Below are positions 1-9,146 of a stretch of 52,659 nt of DNA, piece by piece; position 1 is the first letter of the stretch; each line of letters begins with the position of its first letter. Both the position numbers and the translations under genes were made by a program. Under the pieces are notes generated by a model. It had not been told where the DNA came from. It did not search any database and was given only the letters and a program-made list of their open reading frames with translations. The DNA is taken from positions 1 through 52,659 of the forward strand of contig JAPPII010000116.1 in the NCBI GenBank assembly GCA_028820845.1, given 5' to 3'. This DNA comes from Candidatus Poribacteria bacterium. Its GTDB lineage: Bacteria > Poribacteria > WGA-4E > WGA-3G.

Positions 1-51
1 CTACCAAAACCTAACAAAAATGTCAATAACTTACACAATGTAAACACTACC
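1..51. other. Foreign sequence abutting truncated hsdR (left edge)
   Basis: On the minus strand the HsdR reading follows the family up to GGLIV (codons ending at 52), where DYxG normally follows. From 51 downward the codons no longer resemble HsdR and a TAA stop comes at 33-31. The remaining bases are AT-rich and contain a small palindrome (TTACA-TTG-TGTAA, 31-43) and a TTGACA. This looks like the end of an inserted element or a rearrangement junction. No transposase is visible because the window ends here. Confidence 0.45.
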
Positions 52-2076
52 TACAATCAAACCGCCGGGTTTGTCGCGGTATACACGATTGACGCGAGCA
101 ATCGCCTGCATCAGTCCGTGTCCACGCATCGGTTTGTCTACATACATGGTGTGGAGACTCGGCGCGTCAAATCCGGTGAGCCACATATCGCGGACAATGA
201 CGAGTTTTAACGGGTCGTTGGGATTTTTGAACCGAGTTGCCATTGCCTCGCGCCACGCCTTGTTTTGGATATGCGGCTGCCATGATACATCATCAGAAGC
301 AGAGCCTGTCATCACGATTTTTATTACGCTACTCTTGTCGTCATTGTCGTGCCACTCTGGACGACGTTTGACAATCGCATTGTAGAGGTCAACGCAGATG
401 CGGCGGCTCATACAGACAACCATCCCCTTACCTTCTATTGTCTCCAACCGTTCTTCAAAATGGGCGATTATGTCATCGGCGATGAGTCCCAGTCGTTCTG
501 CGGCACCTACTAACGCCTCAAGTTGCGCCCATTTGGTCTTGAGTCTTTCCTTCTGTGCTACCTCCTCTGCTTCCGTCACTTCCTCAAATTCTGGGTCGAT
601 GCGAGGTCTTTCGTTCTCGTCAAGTTCGATTTTGGCGAGGCGACTTTCGTAGTAGATTGGAACAGTGGCTCCGTCATCAACTGCCTGTTGGATGTCGTAG
701 ATGCTGATGTAATTTCCAAAGACGGCGCGGGTGTTGCGGTCTGTTAGTTCAATTGGTGTACCGGTAAAACCGATAAAAGAGGCGTTGGGAAGTGCGTCGC
801 GCATGTGGCGGGCAAATCCGTCAATAAAGCCGTATTGGCTACGATGCGCTTCGTCAGCGATTAGCACGATGTTTCGGCGATCAGACAGTTGTGGAAAACG
901 GGTTTCCTCACCTTCGGGAAAGAACTTTTGAACTGTGGTAAAGACCACACCACCAGAGGCAACTTGCAGGAGTTCGCGTAAGTGTCGTCTATTTTGGGCT
1001 TGCGCCGGTGTCTGCCGTAGAAGTTGGTGACATCGAGCGAATGTTCCGAACAGTTGGTCATCTAAGTCGTTCGTGTCAGTGATAACAACGAGGGTTGGAT
1101 TTTCCATCTGGGGGTGTTGGACGATGCTGCCAGCATAAAAAGCCATCGTCAAACTCTTGCCAGAACCTTGTGTATGCCAGATCACACCGCACTGCTTGTC
1201 TCCTTCTATATGTGATGCCTTTAGTGTTGTCTCCACTGCTATTTGGACGGCATGGAATTGGTGATAACCCGCGATTTTTTTGGCAATTGTCCCACCTTCG
1301 GTTTCTTCAAAAACGATGAAATGTTTGAGATAACGCAGAAATCGTTGTTTCTCAAATGCGCCCTTAATCAATATTTCCAGCTCTACTTCCGTTGATGGTG
1401 CTTCGTCTTCCCCTTCAATTGTTCGCCACGGCAAGAACCATTCTGTATCGGCGGTTAAAGATCCGATACGCGCCTCTGATCCATCAGAAATGACGATCCC
1501 TTCGTTGTAGGTGAATAGGGTAGGAATTTCCTGTTTGTAGGTTTGGATTTGACGAAATGCTGTTAAGACAGTGGCTTTTTCATCGGTTGGGTTCTTAAGT
1601 TCAATTACGGCTAAAGGGAGTCCGTTGATAAACAGTACGATGTCCGGGCGGCGTTCGCTTGCTCCCACCACTGTAAATTGATTCACCGCAAGCCAATCGT
1701 TGTTTTCAGGTGTATCAAAATCGACCAATCGCACTCGCTCACCGCGGACTGTGCCGTCTGGCTGACGATATTCAACTTCTATACCCTCAATCAACATCAG
1801 ATGAAATGTGCGGTTATTCTGAACCAAGGTGTGAGAATCTGGGTTTCGTACTTTGCGGATTGCTTCTTCTTGTGTATTGGGAGGTATGTTTGGATTGAGG
1901 TGGGCAACAGCATCTTGTAAACGATGTGTCAAGATGACTTTGTTATAAGAGAAACGTTCAGCATCGGGCGTGTCGGGGGCGATGTCGGGACCGTGTAAAA
2001 CGGTATAGCCTAAGTCAGCAAGCCAGTTGAGAGAGGTTTCTTCTATATCTGATTCGTAAATCTTGCTGCGATTCAT
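31..2076 (-). CDS. hsdR: Type I restriction endonuclease subunit R, C-terminally truncated
   Basis: Motor and nuclease subunit of a type I restriction system, which translocates DNA with ATP and cleaves unmethylated DNA in complex with HsdM and HsdS. Visible parts are an N-terminal PD-(D/E)xK nuclease with D145 and E159-L-K161, Walker A GSGKS at about 304-308, DEAH at about 408-411, and helicase motif VI (QAIARVNR) near the end. The ATG at 2076 is preferred because it follows GGAT at seven bases and lies 17 bases after the DUF4276 stop; the frame is open further upstream but without support. Only 681 residues remain against roughly 1,000 in the family. The C-terminal helical region that docks to the methylase is missing and is replaced by a short unrelated tail. 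Nuclease and motor motifs are intact, so the product may be made but probably cannot assemble normally. Confidence 0.9.
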   Translation of the reverse strand: MNRSKIYESDIEETSLNWLADLGYTVLHGPDIAPDTPDAERFSYNKVILTHRLQDAVAHLNPNIPPNTQEEAIRKVRNPDSHTLVQNNRTFHLMLIEGIEVEYRQPDGTVRGERVRLVDFDTPENNDWLAVNQFTVVGASERRPDIVLFINGLPLAVIELKNPTDEKATVLTAFRQIQTYKQEIPTLFTYNEGIVISDGSEARIGSLTADTEWFLPWRTIEGEDEAPSTEVELEILIKGAFEKQRFLRYLKHFIVFEETEGGTIAKKIAGYHQFHAVQIAVETTLKASHIEGDKQCGVIWHTQGSGKSLTMAFYAGSIVQHPQMENPTLVVITDTNDLDDQLFGTFARCHQLLRQTPAQAQNRRHLRELLQVASGGVVFTTVQKFFPEGEETRFPQLSDRRNIVLIADEAHRSQYGFIDGFARHMRDALPNASFIGFTGTPIELTDRNTRAVFGNYISIYDIQQAVDDGATVPIYYESRLAKIELDENERPRIDPEFEEVTEAEEVAQKERLKTKWAQLEALVGAAERLGLIADDIIAHFEERLETIEGKGMVVCMSRRICVDLYNAIVKRRPEWHDNDDKSSVIKIVMTGSASDDVSWQPHIQNKAWREAMATRFKNPNDPLKLVIVRDMWLTGFDAPSLHTMYVDKPMRGHGLMQAIARVNRVYRDKPGGLIVGSVYIV

Positions 2077-2093
2077 ATTAGTATCCAATGTCC

Positions 2094-2720
2094 CTACACC
2101 AACAATTCTTCTCCGATGCATGCTTTGAGCCCTTCAACGAACACCTGAAAACTTTTCGATCTGTTCCGACTCGGTTCCATGTATTGTGCAATGTTCTGCG
2201 CTACTGTAGGTTTAGGTATCCGTTCTCTAAAGTAGTTTTGTCGTATCAGCAAACGTTCCAAAGCCTCATAAGTCCCACCCTGAATTGCATCAGGATTTCG
2301 ATATTTTCTCTGATATTGGAGGGTTTTCGGAATTCTTGGATAAGCCGTATGCAAAGCCTCAATGTCTCCAAAGAACCATGCCTCTAATTCCTCAATTGCC
2401 AACCGATTGACGACTTGAAAATCCTCATTTGGGGCTGCACTGGATTTCGTGACCAAACCCGCTTCGTGTGCTGCTTGTTCTAACTTTGCTTTTAGTTCGT
2501 GACAGTCTTCCCGGTCTTCATCAATAAGCACAATAATTCGCCAATCGTCGGATATCCATTGGCGATAGGTTTTCAATCGCTCCGGTAAACTCTTAAGCAG
2601 ATGTTCTTTACCTTTAAAAACGAAAAAATCGTAACTGATATTGCCTGAAAGAATCTTTGGTAAGATAGTTCTTAATACCGCTTCTGCGGAAGGCTCTTCC
2701 AACAGAAATTCAAGATACAC
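2094..2720 (-). CDS. DUF4276 family protein (TOPRIM-like), partner of the SEFIR-ATPase
   Basis: A 208-residue protein resembling DUF4276. The N-terminus reads [14 protein letters not shown] and a central strand ends in IDED (D67/D69), the acidic layout of TOPRIM-like nucleases (E then DxD). A later [10 protein letters not shown] motif is also typical of the family. The GTG at 2720 is preferred over the upstream ATG at 2747: it has GAGG five bases upstream and gives the family's usual N-terminus. The gene then overlaps the SEFIR-ATPase stop by 11 bases, which implies translational coupling. DUF4276 genes commonly follow an AAA/OLD-like ATPase, as here. A nuclease role is inference; the family has no proven activity that I can cite. 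Confidence 0.75.
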   Translation of the reverse strand: MYLEFLLEEPSAEAVLRTILPKILSGNISYDFFVFKGKEHLLKSLPERLKTYRQWISDDWRIIVLIDEDREDCHELKAKLEQAAHEAGLVTKSSAAPNEDFQVVNRLAIEELEAWFFGDIEALHTAYPRIPKTLQYQRKYRNPDAIQGGTYEALERLLIRQNYFRERIPKPTVAQNIAQYMEPSRNRSKSFQVFVEGLKACIGEELLV

Positions 2721-4380
2721 GTCCACCTCGCTTTGGACCGCCTGCATTGGTCAATGGATCACCAAATTCAAAGTAACCTTCCATCCAGAGTTCTCCCAAC
2801 TTCGCCTCACTTTCCATAAATTCTTTGATTCCTAACATCTCTGATGCGTGTTTGCAGACCGTGAAGCCTTCTTCATCCCGATACAGTACCCACACTTCCT
2901 CAGCGCGAAGTTCATTGACGAGCCGCGGTGAGTGCGTGGTAATTATGAGTTGAGAGAACATTAACACCTCAAGAAACTCCCCGACCAAACCGGTCAACAA
3001 GCGTGGGTGTAGGTAGTTCTCAGGTTCCTCAATACCGATTAATTGCGGCGGTTGTGGGCTATGAAACAATGTTAAATAAGATAGCAGCTTCAACGTGCCA
3101 TCGGAGGCGAACTTTGCCAAGATGGGTTGGTCAAATGGGGCATCTTTAATCTTTAGCTGGCGGCGACCACTCATCCTCAATTCCGTGTCAACTTTTTCTA
3201 AGCGAGGCACCTGATTTGATAGAGAAGCGATAATTTTTTCCAAACGTTCTGGGTATCTTTCCTGCAGATACTGGATAACATTGGGCAAGTTGTCGCCTGT
3301 TGCGGACAATCGCTTTTGCGGTCCATCGTTGGTTGCTTGGCGCGCGGCATCGGCAGAAAGGTCGGAGAGATACCAATCTGTAATAAAACGTCGAAAGGCA
3401 CTAACGCGTGGGTGATGTGTGGATTGACCAAACATACTTGCTGCGATCGTTGTCAGATCATCCAGGTGCTCATCGATAGGTTCATCCGTTTTATCCGGTG
3501 TTTCCCCAGGGATTACGCTACCCTTTCCGTAATGAAAATTGAGGAAACGCACATGTTTTCCTCGACTTCCGCGCCGCCACTGCAGCCATTCGGTTTCAAC
3601 AAAAGGACCTTCCGCATTTTCATTGATGGAAAGATGATAAGTGATAACCGGTGTTCCGGGTTCTTCTCGATATTTCAACTCAAATGCAATCGGGCCATCA
3701 CAGCCGCGTGTCCTCAGTTCCTTGAAACCTTCTCTTTTGTCCAAAGCACGGCGCAGCCCATCCGTGAAACATTCAGCAAGGAACGCAAATACATCAAATA
3801 GTGTTGATTTTCCACTGCCATTTGGACCTAAAAAAACAGACAGCGGTTTGAGTTGTTTCAATTCTATATCCTGTAGTCCCCGGTAGTTTTTTATATGCAG
3901 GGACTCAATGTATGGGATCAATGGTTTTTGTAGAGGGGGTAGCAAGAGCCGTTTATACAGCAGCTCCTCAAATTTCTCCTCAAATTGGTCGTCGGCCGTA
4001 AAATCAATATAAGCTCGTTCTTTCAAAAATTCTGGTGTTTTATCTTCCCATTCCGTCTGGCGAATTATGGGAATAAATTTGTTAGTTCCCAAATCTTCAA
4101 CAAGTTTTTGGGTTATAATCATCGATTCGTATCCAATGCTATCTTCACCATCATTTGCCTTGCTCACGTAACTATCTGTGCAAATAACCAGAATCCAATC
4201 GGAATTCTTAACACCAAATTCCATGAATTGTTTTTGGTTGTTATCCGAACTAAGATGCCACTGATCGAATATTAGCTGAACTTCATTTTTTCGGAGTTTT
4301 GCAGCAAGTTCAGATATCCATCGCATGTGTACTGGAGAATCGTGAGAATATGAAATGAACACTTTAGGATTTCCAGCCAT
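2710..4380 (-). CDS. SEFIR domain fused to an SMC/OLD-like AAA ATPase
   Basis: A 556-residue fusion. Residues about 4-145 form a SEFIR (TIR-like) domain: KVFISYSHDS at the start, a FDQWHL segment, ILVICTDSY, and a SIGYE motif shared with the neighbouring SEFIR protein. From about residue 160 an AAA_21/OLD-type ATPase follows: Walker A GPNGSGKS at about 185-192, Walker B IGIEEPENYLHP at about 448-459, and the switch motif TTHSP at about 481. The ATG at 4380 has GGAG six bases upstream; the longer frame begins with TTG at 4410. Bacterial SEFIR and TIR domains act as NAD-consuming effectors in several immune systems, and ABC-type ATPases often sense or clamp DNA. Joining both in one chain, with DUF4276 overlapping downstream, suggests a sensor plus two effectors. 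The function is inferred, the domains are clear. Confidence 0.85.
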   Translation of the reverse strand: MAGNPKVFISYSHDSPVHMRWISELAAKLRKNEVQLIFDQWHLSSDNNQKQFMEFGVKNSDWILVICTDSYVSKANDGEDSIGYESMIITQKLVEDLGTNKFIPIIRQTEWEDKTPEFLKERAYIDFTADDQFEEKFEELLYKRLLLPPLQKPLIPYIESLHIKNYRGLQDIELKQLKPLSVFLGPNGSGKSTLFDVFAFLAECFTDGLRRALDKREGFKELRTRGCDGPIAFELKYREEPGTPVITYHLSINENAEGPFVETEWLQWRRGSRGKHVRFLNFHYGKGSVIPGETPDKTDEPIDEHLDDLTTIAASMFGQSTHHPRVSAFRRFITDWYLSDLSADAARQATNDGPQKRLSATGDNLPNVIQYLQERYPERLEKIIASLSNQVPRLEKVDTELRMSGRRQLKIKDAPFDQPILAKFASDGTLKLLSYLTLFHSPQPPQLIGIEEPENYLHPRLLTGLVGEFLEVLMFSQLIITTHSPRLVNELRAEEVWVLYRDEEGFTVCKHASEMLGIKEFMESEAKLGELWMEGYFEFGDPLTNAGGPKRGGRVS

Positions 4381-4415
4381 TTTCATCTCCACTATTTCAG
4401 TATTGTCCAAGAAGT

Positions 4416-5924
4416 TTACAATATCTCCAAGAAATCCTGATGATCAATAATGTTGCTACTATAAATTTGCCTATTAACGTTGACAGATGAGGATCTATAG
4501 ACATTACCCAACCAACTTTTAAATAAGTGAACCCAATTTCTCCATAAATTCTGCATTTGTTCATGTGTCACATTTAATTTCGTCCATAACTCCGACACTG
4601 AATCTGGATCACGAAGTAAAAGAGTTTTTGCTCGTCTATATATATCCTGATCTTCAGTCATAAAAGTCAGGGGGACATCAAAGTCAAATGTACTACTGTA
4701 ACTTCTGTTTATTAACCTATCCTGCCAGTTTGAAGCGATTAATATTGCTAATTCATGGATATTCAGTAGCATGTAATATGCCACTAATGAACTTTGATAT
4801 TCTACGTTATCTTCAAATATGAGAGATAGCCACTGGCATCTTTCATACGCATTGGCTAAATATTCCCACCCTTTTGTGCAATCTGGTCCAAAGGAGTCTG
4901 CCCATCCCACAAACTCAGGCATCTTCCAAGCATGAATGAGTTCTTTTCTATTATATCTATCAGGAATTTTAACCGATGCGAGACCAAGGGCAAGGTCTAT
5001 CTGATTTGTACTTAGACTGAGCCCCCCGTGAAGACTGTGGTAAACATATCCCAAGGCTTCAGGGATGTGGACCGAAACTGTGTCCCCGACCGGACTCCAT
5101 CCGGCAATGTTTAACAAATCATCAAGAAAAGATTTTTGATTTCTAAATTCCTCCCTACCCGATTCAACTCCGGCTAATGCGACAACCATTAGAGGTGAAA
5201 TAATTTCAACTGCTTTATCCACAGCTTGAAAAGATTCTTCGCTTTTAGGTTCTTGTCCATCTAATTCATCTTGCCGCCATTGGATTAAGGATTTGAATAC
5301 GTTTGGTCGAACTTGTTTGACAAGTTGCCTCCATCCAAGTGTATCCCCTGTACGTACGAGTTTAGACGCTGTTGTGTAAACTAACGATGGAGATTTAACC
5401 TCGTCCGATATTTCAGTGAGTTGCGTGTCAGATTCTACAGGAGGGAACGGACTTTTTCCCAAAGGAGGTTTTTCTATAATTGGCATTTCGTGGAGCTCAC
5501 GAATTAATTTTTCACATTCCGCGTCGAATTGACTGTCCCTTGTAAAGTCAGCATAAACGCGTGTTCCTAAAAATGTTGGTGTTTTTTCCTTTCCTGATGC
5601 CTGACGAATGATAGGAATAAATTTGTCTGTCCCTAAATTCTGAACAAGTTCGGCGTTTACAATCATTCGCTCGTAGCCAACACCACCTTCGCCAGCGTTT
5701 GCTTTGTTTACGTATTTGCCTGTGCATATAACCAGCACTCTATCAGCATCCACAATGCCACGTTCCATGAATCGTGTTATATCATCACCTAATCCAAGGT
5801 CCCACTGGTCGAGTATTGCATCAATTCCGTTGTGACGAAGTCGTGCAGCGAGTTCGGATACCCACCGTTTGTGCTCTGGAGAATCGTGAGAATATGAAAT
5901 GAAGACTTTAGGATTTTCCGCCAT
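4416..5924 (-). CDS. SEFIR-domain protein with unknown C-terminal region
   Basis: A 502-residue protein whose first 145 residues form a SEFIR domain (KVFISYSHDSPEHKRW, LDQWDLGLGD, VLVICTGKY, GGVGYE). The domain is closely related to that of the downstream SEFIR-ATPase, so the two probably arose by duplication. Residues about 150-502 match no family I recognise; they look mostly helical and tryptophan-rich with no visible nucleotide-binding or nuclease motif. The second of two adjacent ATGs (5924) has GGAGG six bases upstream and the gene overlaps the hsdS end by 17 bases. A gap of 35 bases separates it from the SEFIR-ATPase. Embedding in the restriction operon suggests an abortive-infection effector, with the C-terminal region as sensor or oligomerisation part (inference). 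Confidence 0.8.
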   Translation of the reverse strand: MAENPKVFISYSHDSPEHKRWVSELAARLRHNGIDAILDQWDLGLGDDITRFMERGIVDADRVLVICTGKYVNKANAGEGGVGYERMIVNAELVQNLGTDKFIPIIRQASGKEKTPTFLGTRVYADFTRDSQFDAECEKLIRELHEMPIIEKPPLGKSPFPPVESDTQLTEISDEVKSPSLVYTTASKLVRTGDTLGWRQLVKQVRPNVFKSLIQWRQDELDGQEPKSEESFQAVDKAVEIISPLMVVALAGVESGREEFRNQKSFLDDLLNIAGWSPVGDTVSVHIPEALGYVYHSLHGGLSLSTNQIDLALGLASVKIPDRYNRKELIHAWKMPEFVGWADSFGPDCTKGWEYLANAYERCQWLSLIFEDNVEYQSSLVAYYMLLNIHELAILIASNWQDRLINRSYSSTFDFDVPLTFMTEDQDIYRRAKTLLLRDPDSVSELWTKLNVTHEQMQNLWRNWVHLFKSWLGNVYRSSSVNVNRQIYSSNIIDHQDFLEIL

Positions 5925-7128
5925 CATTTTCCTCCAATATCTCATTTGCATCGTCTATACGAATTTCACCGGACAATAACTTTGGTAACAGTGTATCTCG
6001 GGTTTGGGCAAGTGCGCGAGATTCATTTTCGTTATTCTCAATAGTTTGATCTAAAGGGTGAACCAAACGTTCAAATACTTCAATAATTTCGTTGGGTGGT
6101 CTAAGATGGGCAAGCGTTTGGAAATCTGTTTTGTTGATTGATCCAAAAACCGTTCCCTCTGCTTCGTAGCGAGAAAAGACATCCTGCAAAAACTGCATAG
6201 TGTAGTAGGTATAGGATCGGCTCCCTGTTTTATGTCGGACCGCTGCCACGCCACGACCTATATTGCACTTTTCCGAAGCCATATTAATATCTCCCACAGG
6301 TGCGCGAACACTGACGAGAGTATCACCTTTTTCAGCAAATCGTTTTGGTGTGGTACAATAGACGCGTCGCGCTGGATACCTAAAACCAAAATCTTTGCTT
6401 CCTTGATAAAATGGCACCCCTTTTTCATCCTCGTTGTACGTGGATCCGGGCGGTGATTGTCCCATTGTAAGATTGAAATCTTCATCAATCGTCCCAACCT
6501 GCCATCCCTTCGGAATCCTCCGCAAGGGAGAATCCTGAAACGCTGATGGGAATAGGGCAGCAGTTTCAGTATCCATGCATTTGGGTCTGCGGCCATCCAT
6601 CTTTGCCTTTACGGGATCAAAGTCCACAAACCACGACTTGAAAATTGCTCGTGCGGTCGCTTCCAACGTCTCATTCATCTGTCGGTTGAGTTCAATTTTG
6701 TCGTCAAGCGTGCTGAGGATGTGAGCGATACGGCGTTGTTCAGAAAGCCCTGGGATAGTCGCAGGTATCTGCGAAAGAATAGTCTGATTAAGCAACGGTT
6801 GTCCCGAACCCGTCTGAAAATCATTCAAGCGAAGCGTATGAAGCATGTAAAAAAGAAATCTTGGATCGTTTCCGTTCATTGCCTTAGCCCTAATAGCGTT
6901 ATCGGTCACCCAACAAGAACTATTACTAAAATGTACAGATCCGCAATAACTACCAACACGCCCGATAATAATAGTACCAGGGCTGGAATTCGCCTCATTG
7001 GAGAATCCTATAATCCCATTACCACCATAAACAGGGTATGGTAAGTTGCTGGAGCGTTCAGGACTGGATTTACCATTGGAGAGGGATAACAAGCTGCCAA
7101 GGTTGGTTGTAACTCGCTCACTTTTCAT
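5908..7128 (-). CDS. hsdS: Type I restriction-modification specificity subunit S
   Basis: DNA-recognition subunit for the HsdM methylase and HsdR. Two target-recognition domains are visible: residues about 5-125 and about 205-340. They are separated and followed by the conserved helical spacers (EQRRIAHILSTLDDKIELN, ARAIFKSWFVDFDPVKAKM, and the C-terminal LLPKLLSGEI). Its 406 residues are normal for the family. The ATG at 7128 follows AAGGATC by a good spacing. It lies 18 bases after the 82-aa gene and overlaps the SEFIR gene, so specificity and SEFIR genes are expressed from one transcript. The first recognition domain is somewhat short, which is common in variable TRDs. Confidence 0.93.
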   Translation of the reverse strand: MKSERVTTNLGSLLSLSNGKSSPERSSNLPYPVYGGNGIIGFSNEANSSPGTIIIGRVGSYCGSVHFSNSSCWVTDNAIRAKAMNGNDPRFLFYMLHTLRLNDFQTGSGQPLLNQTILSQIPATIPGLSEQRRIAHILSTLDDKIELNRQMNETLEATARAIFKSWFVDFDPVKAKMDGRRPKCMDTETAALFPSAFQDSPLRRIPKGWQVGTIDEDFNLTMGQSPPGSTYNEDEKGVPFYQGSKDFGFRYPARRVYCTTPKRFAEKGDTLVSVRAPVGDINMASEKCNIGRGVAAVRHKTGSRSYTYYTMQFLQDVFSRYEAEGTVFGSINKTDFQTLAHLRPPNEIIEVFERLVHPLDQTIENNENESRALAQTRDTLLPKLLSGEIRIDDANEILEENDGGKS

Positions 7129-7146
7129 ACTTGATCCTTTTCAATT

Positions 7147-7395
7147 TTAATAATACGGAGCGCGGTGGAAAACCAAAGCCTCTACAATTTTGGTATCATC
7201 AGCTGTTTCTTCACTCTCATAGGGCGGATCACCGTGTTCGCCTTCCCAGTCATGTTTTCCAGCGTTCAACTCTATTTTTCTGGTGAAAATCCGATTTGGT
7301 GAGATGTCGTCATAGCCATCCTCATAGCCGTTGACAACGACGCGTAAATCATCAGGATATTTTTCGAGAAATTCTACTAATTCTTTTACTGTCAT
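7147..7395 (-). CDS. Small acidic protein of the restriction operon, unknown function
   Basis: An 82-residue acidic protein beginning [16 protein letters not shown] and then VVVNGYEDGYDDI. I recognise this pattern from small conserved proteins but know of no assigned function. It overlaps the stop of the upstream AlbA/GHKL gene by four bases (ATGA), so it is translationally coupled, and hsdS follows 18 bases later. Possible roles are an inhibitor, an anti-restriction control factor or an assembly factor, but nothing in the sequence distinguishes these. Confidence 0.65.
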   Translation of the reverse strand: MTVKELVEFLEKYPDDLRVVVNGYEDGYDDISPNRIFTRKIELNAGKHDWEGEHGDPPYESEETADDTKIVEALVFHRAPYY

Positions 7396-9146
7396 TTTGC
7401 TTCTCCTTTGTCATAAGGACGATACTCTATCAACACCGACCTACCAATGATTGAAACGATTCGCACCAACATTTCCTTTCCATCAGCATCGGTGAGGCGT
7501 AAATCTTCCCCCGGGACGAAAGTAACCGGTTGCTGCTGTCCTTCATTTATAGCGATATTGGAGGCGTAGAGATAGGTCCGGTCGCTTGTATCACGAATAG
7601 GATTCAAACGCCCGGACAAGCCTGGAATGTTCCCTGTTGCTTCTGGAAAGATTACCGATCCACTCTCTGGAAGGCTTTGCATTTCAAGGGTCAGTCCTCT
7701 CTCCGCTGGTATCCAATCGTGTACGAGGCGTGCAGCAAATCCGGGAGCGGCTGCGTATACCGTCATCGGGAGGTGAGTCGTATGCAGATCGATTTCTGCC
7801 TCGCCACTCTCATCAGTAGTTGCACGTTTCCAGGTCTTATTCGGAAATAGCACTAATAATTCAACTCCAAGCAGCGGATTCCCATCGTAGTGAGCAAGAA
7901 TACCAGCGGTTGCAGGTGTAAGAACTGTATCGGCTGCAGGGATTGTGAGAAAAAGATCTGAATTGTCAATGAGATTATACTTCGGCTTCTTTCCGCTCAA
8001 AGCCTCTGTTTCACGAAAAATCGTTGGTACTCCATCGCCCCGCCGTTCCATGAAGAATTGCCGCTCACCGGAGCCATGGATATCTCCAACAGGTATCCGT
8101 CCGAGCATTGAGGCAAGGGCTTCGTTTCGCGTTGATTGTCGGACATCCATACTATCAATCGTGAGGTTGTTTGGTAAACCTCCAGGGGAGTTTATTTCTA
8201 TACGGTCAGCGAACATTGAAAGGCGAATCCTACTATTGTGAATCGCATAGTCGCGGTGGACAACGGCGTTAACAATTGCTTCAAAAAGTGCCCTTTCACT
8301 ATATTGGGGCAGGTTGGTGCGCGCTGGGTTTTTGTAGGCGCCGACGCGCATGTTACGAACAGCAAAGGTAATCGCTTCAATAATTTGTTGGTTCAGAGGA
8401 CCTGTAATTATCTGGGCATCTATCTGGCCTGACGCGCGGTCCTTACCACGGTAACAGGTTGCGGAGATACAGGCATTAGGTAACCACTCCTCTGGAAAAC
8501 GACAGCACAACAGGACCCCAGCCACAGTAGCACGCGTTGTCCCGTTTTCGTCGCTGGTCAGAAGTCCCATTTTCTCCAACGCCAATTCAGGAGCAGCGGC
8601 ACCCTCAGTACTTAGCAATGGTTTCCAGAGAGACTCATCTAAAGATCCGAAGCCGGTCTCTGGAACTGGCTGTTTGTCAAACCAGAGGAAACGTGCCTGC
8701 CCACGCTGCTGTGCTAGCCGCAATCGCTCATCACTTGTCATCTTGCGTTTTGAGCTACCAACTCGATGGTAACTGCCGCCAGGACTATCGTATTGGGCAT
8801 CACCGCGTGGAATCTGAACCAGCAAGAATGGCTTTCCTTCCTCTATTTCTCTGCGAAGAATAGTGGGACGAATTGAGGGTTTAATCCTGTCCATGCAAAT
8901 TTCAGTCAAGACACGTTCGATCGCATCCATCTGCTCGCGCGACATGCCTTGAACATCGCTGGCATCGGTTACACCGCAGAGTAGCACGCCGCCATCGGTA
9001 TTGGCAAAGGCAGCGATCTCATCTGCAAGATCGTCACGACGAGGACTCTTTGGAATATCTCCTGCGAACACGATTTCTTTGAATTCCCAGTGACTGTCTT
9101 CACCTAAGCGCATTTGACGTTTGATTTCTGCATCGCTGAAATTCAT
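7392..9146 (-). CDS. AlbA_2 / GHKL-ATPase (RecG-C-like) protein with C-terminal beta-sandwich domains
   Basis: A 584-residue protein. Residues about 5-145 are an AlbA_2 (Schlafen-AlbA) domain: HWEFKE, then [13 protein letters not shown], a family found in putative DNA/RNA-binding regulators and some defence loci. Residues about 230-400 carry the RecG-C-like GHKL ATPase fold ([13 protein letters not shown], then EINSPGGLP). After about residue 410 comes a region not usual for this architecture: a carboxypeptidase-regulatory-like beta-sandwich ([19 protein letters not shown] onward) and a further beta-rich tail. Four-base overlaps with both neighbours (hsdM upstream, the 82-aa gene downstream) place it firmly in the operon. 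Its role is unknown; regulation or DNA sensing for the restriction complex is a reasonable guess. Confidence 0.8.
   Translation of the reverse strand: MNFSDAEIKRQMRLGEDSHWEFKEIVFAGDIPKSPRRDDLADEIAAFANTDGGVLLCGVTDASDVQGMSREQMDAIERVLTEICMDRIKPSIRPTILRREIEEGKPFLLVQIPRGDAQYDSPGGSYHRVGSSKRKMTSDERLRLAQQRGQARFLWFDKQPVPETGFGSLDESLWKPLLSTEGAAAPELALEKMGLLTSDENGTTRATVAGVLLCCRFPEEWLPNACISATCYRGKDRASGQIDAQIITGPLNQQIIEAITFAVRNMRVGAYKNPARTNLPQYSERALFEAIVNAVVHRDYAIHNSRIRLSMFADRIEINSPGGLPNNLTIDSMDVRQSTRNEALASMLGRIPVGDIHGSGERQFFMERRGDGVPTIFRETEALSGKKPKYNLIDNSDLFLTIPAADTVLTPATAGILAHYDGNPLLGVELLVLFPNKTWKRATTDESGEAEIDLHTTHLPMTVYAAAPGFAARLVHDWIPAERGLTLEMQSLPESGSVIFPEATGNIPGLSGRLNPIRDTSDRTYLYASNIAINEGQQQPVTFVPGEDLRLTDADGKEMLVRIVSIIGRSVLIEYRPYDKGEAK

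Noticed and set aside
20-33. TTGACA at the left edge as a promoter
   Set aside because: The matching -10 region would fall outside the window and no gene can be assigned to it.
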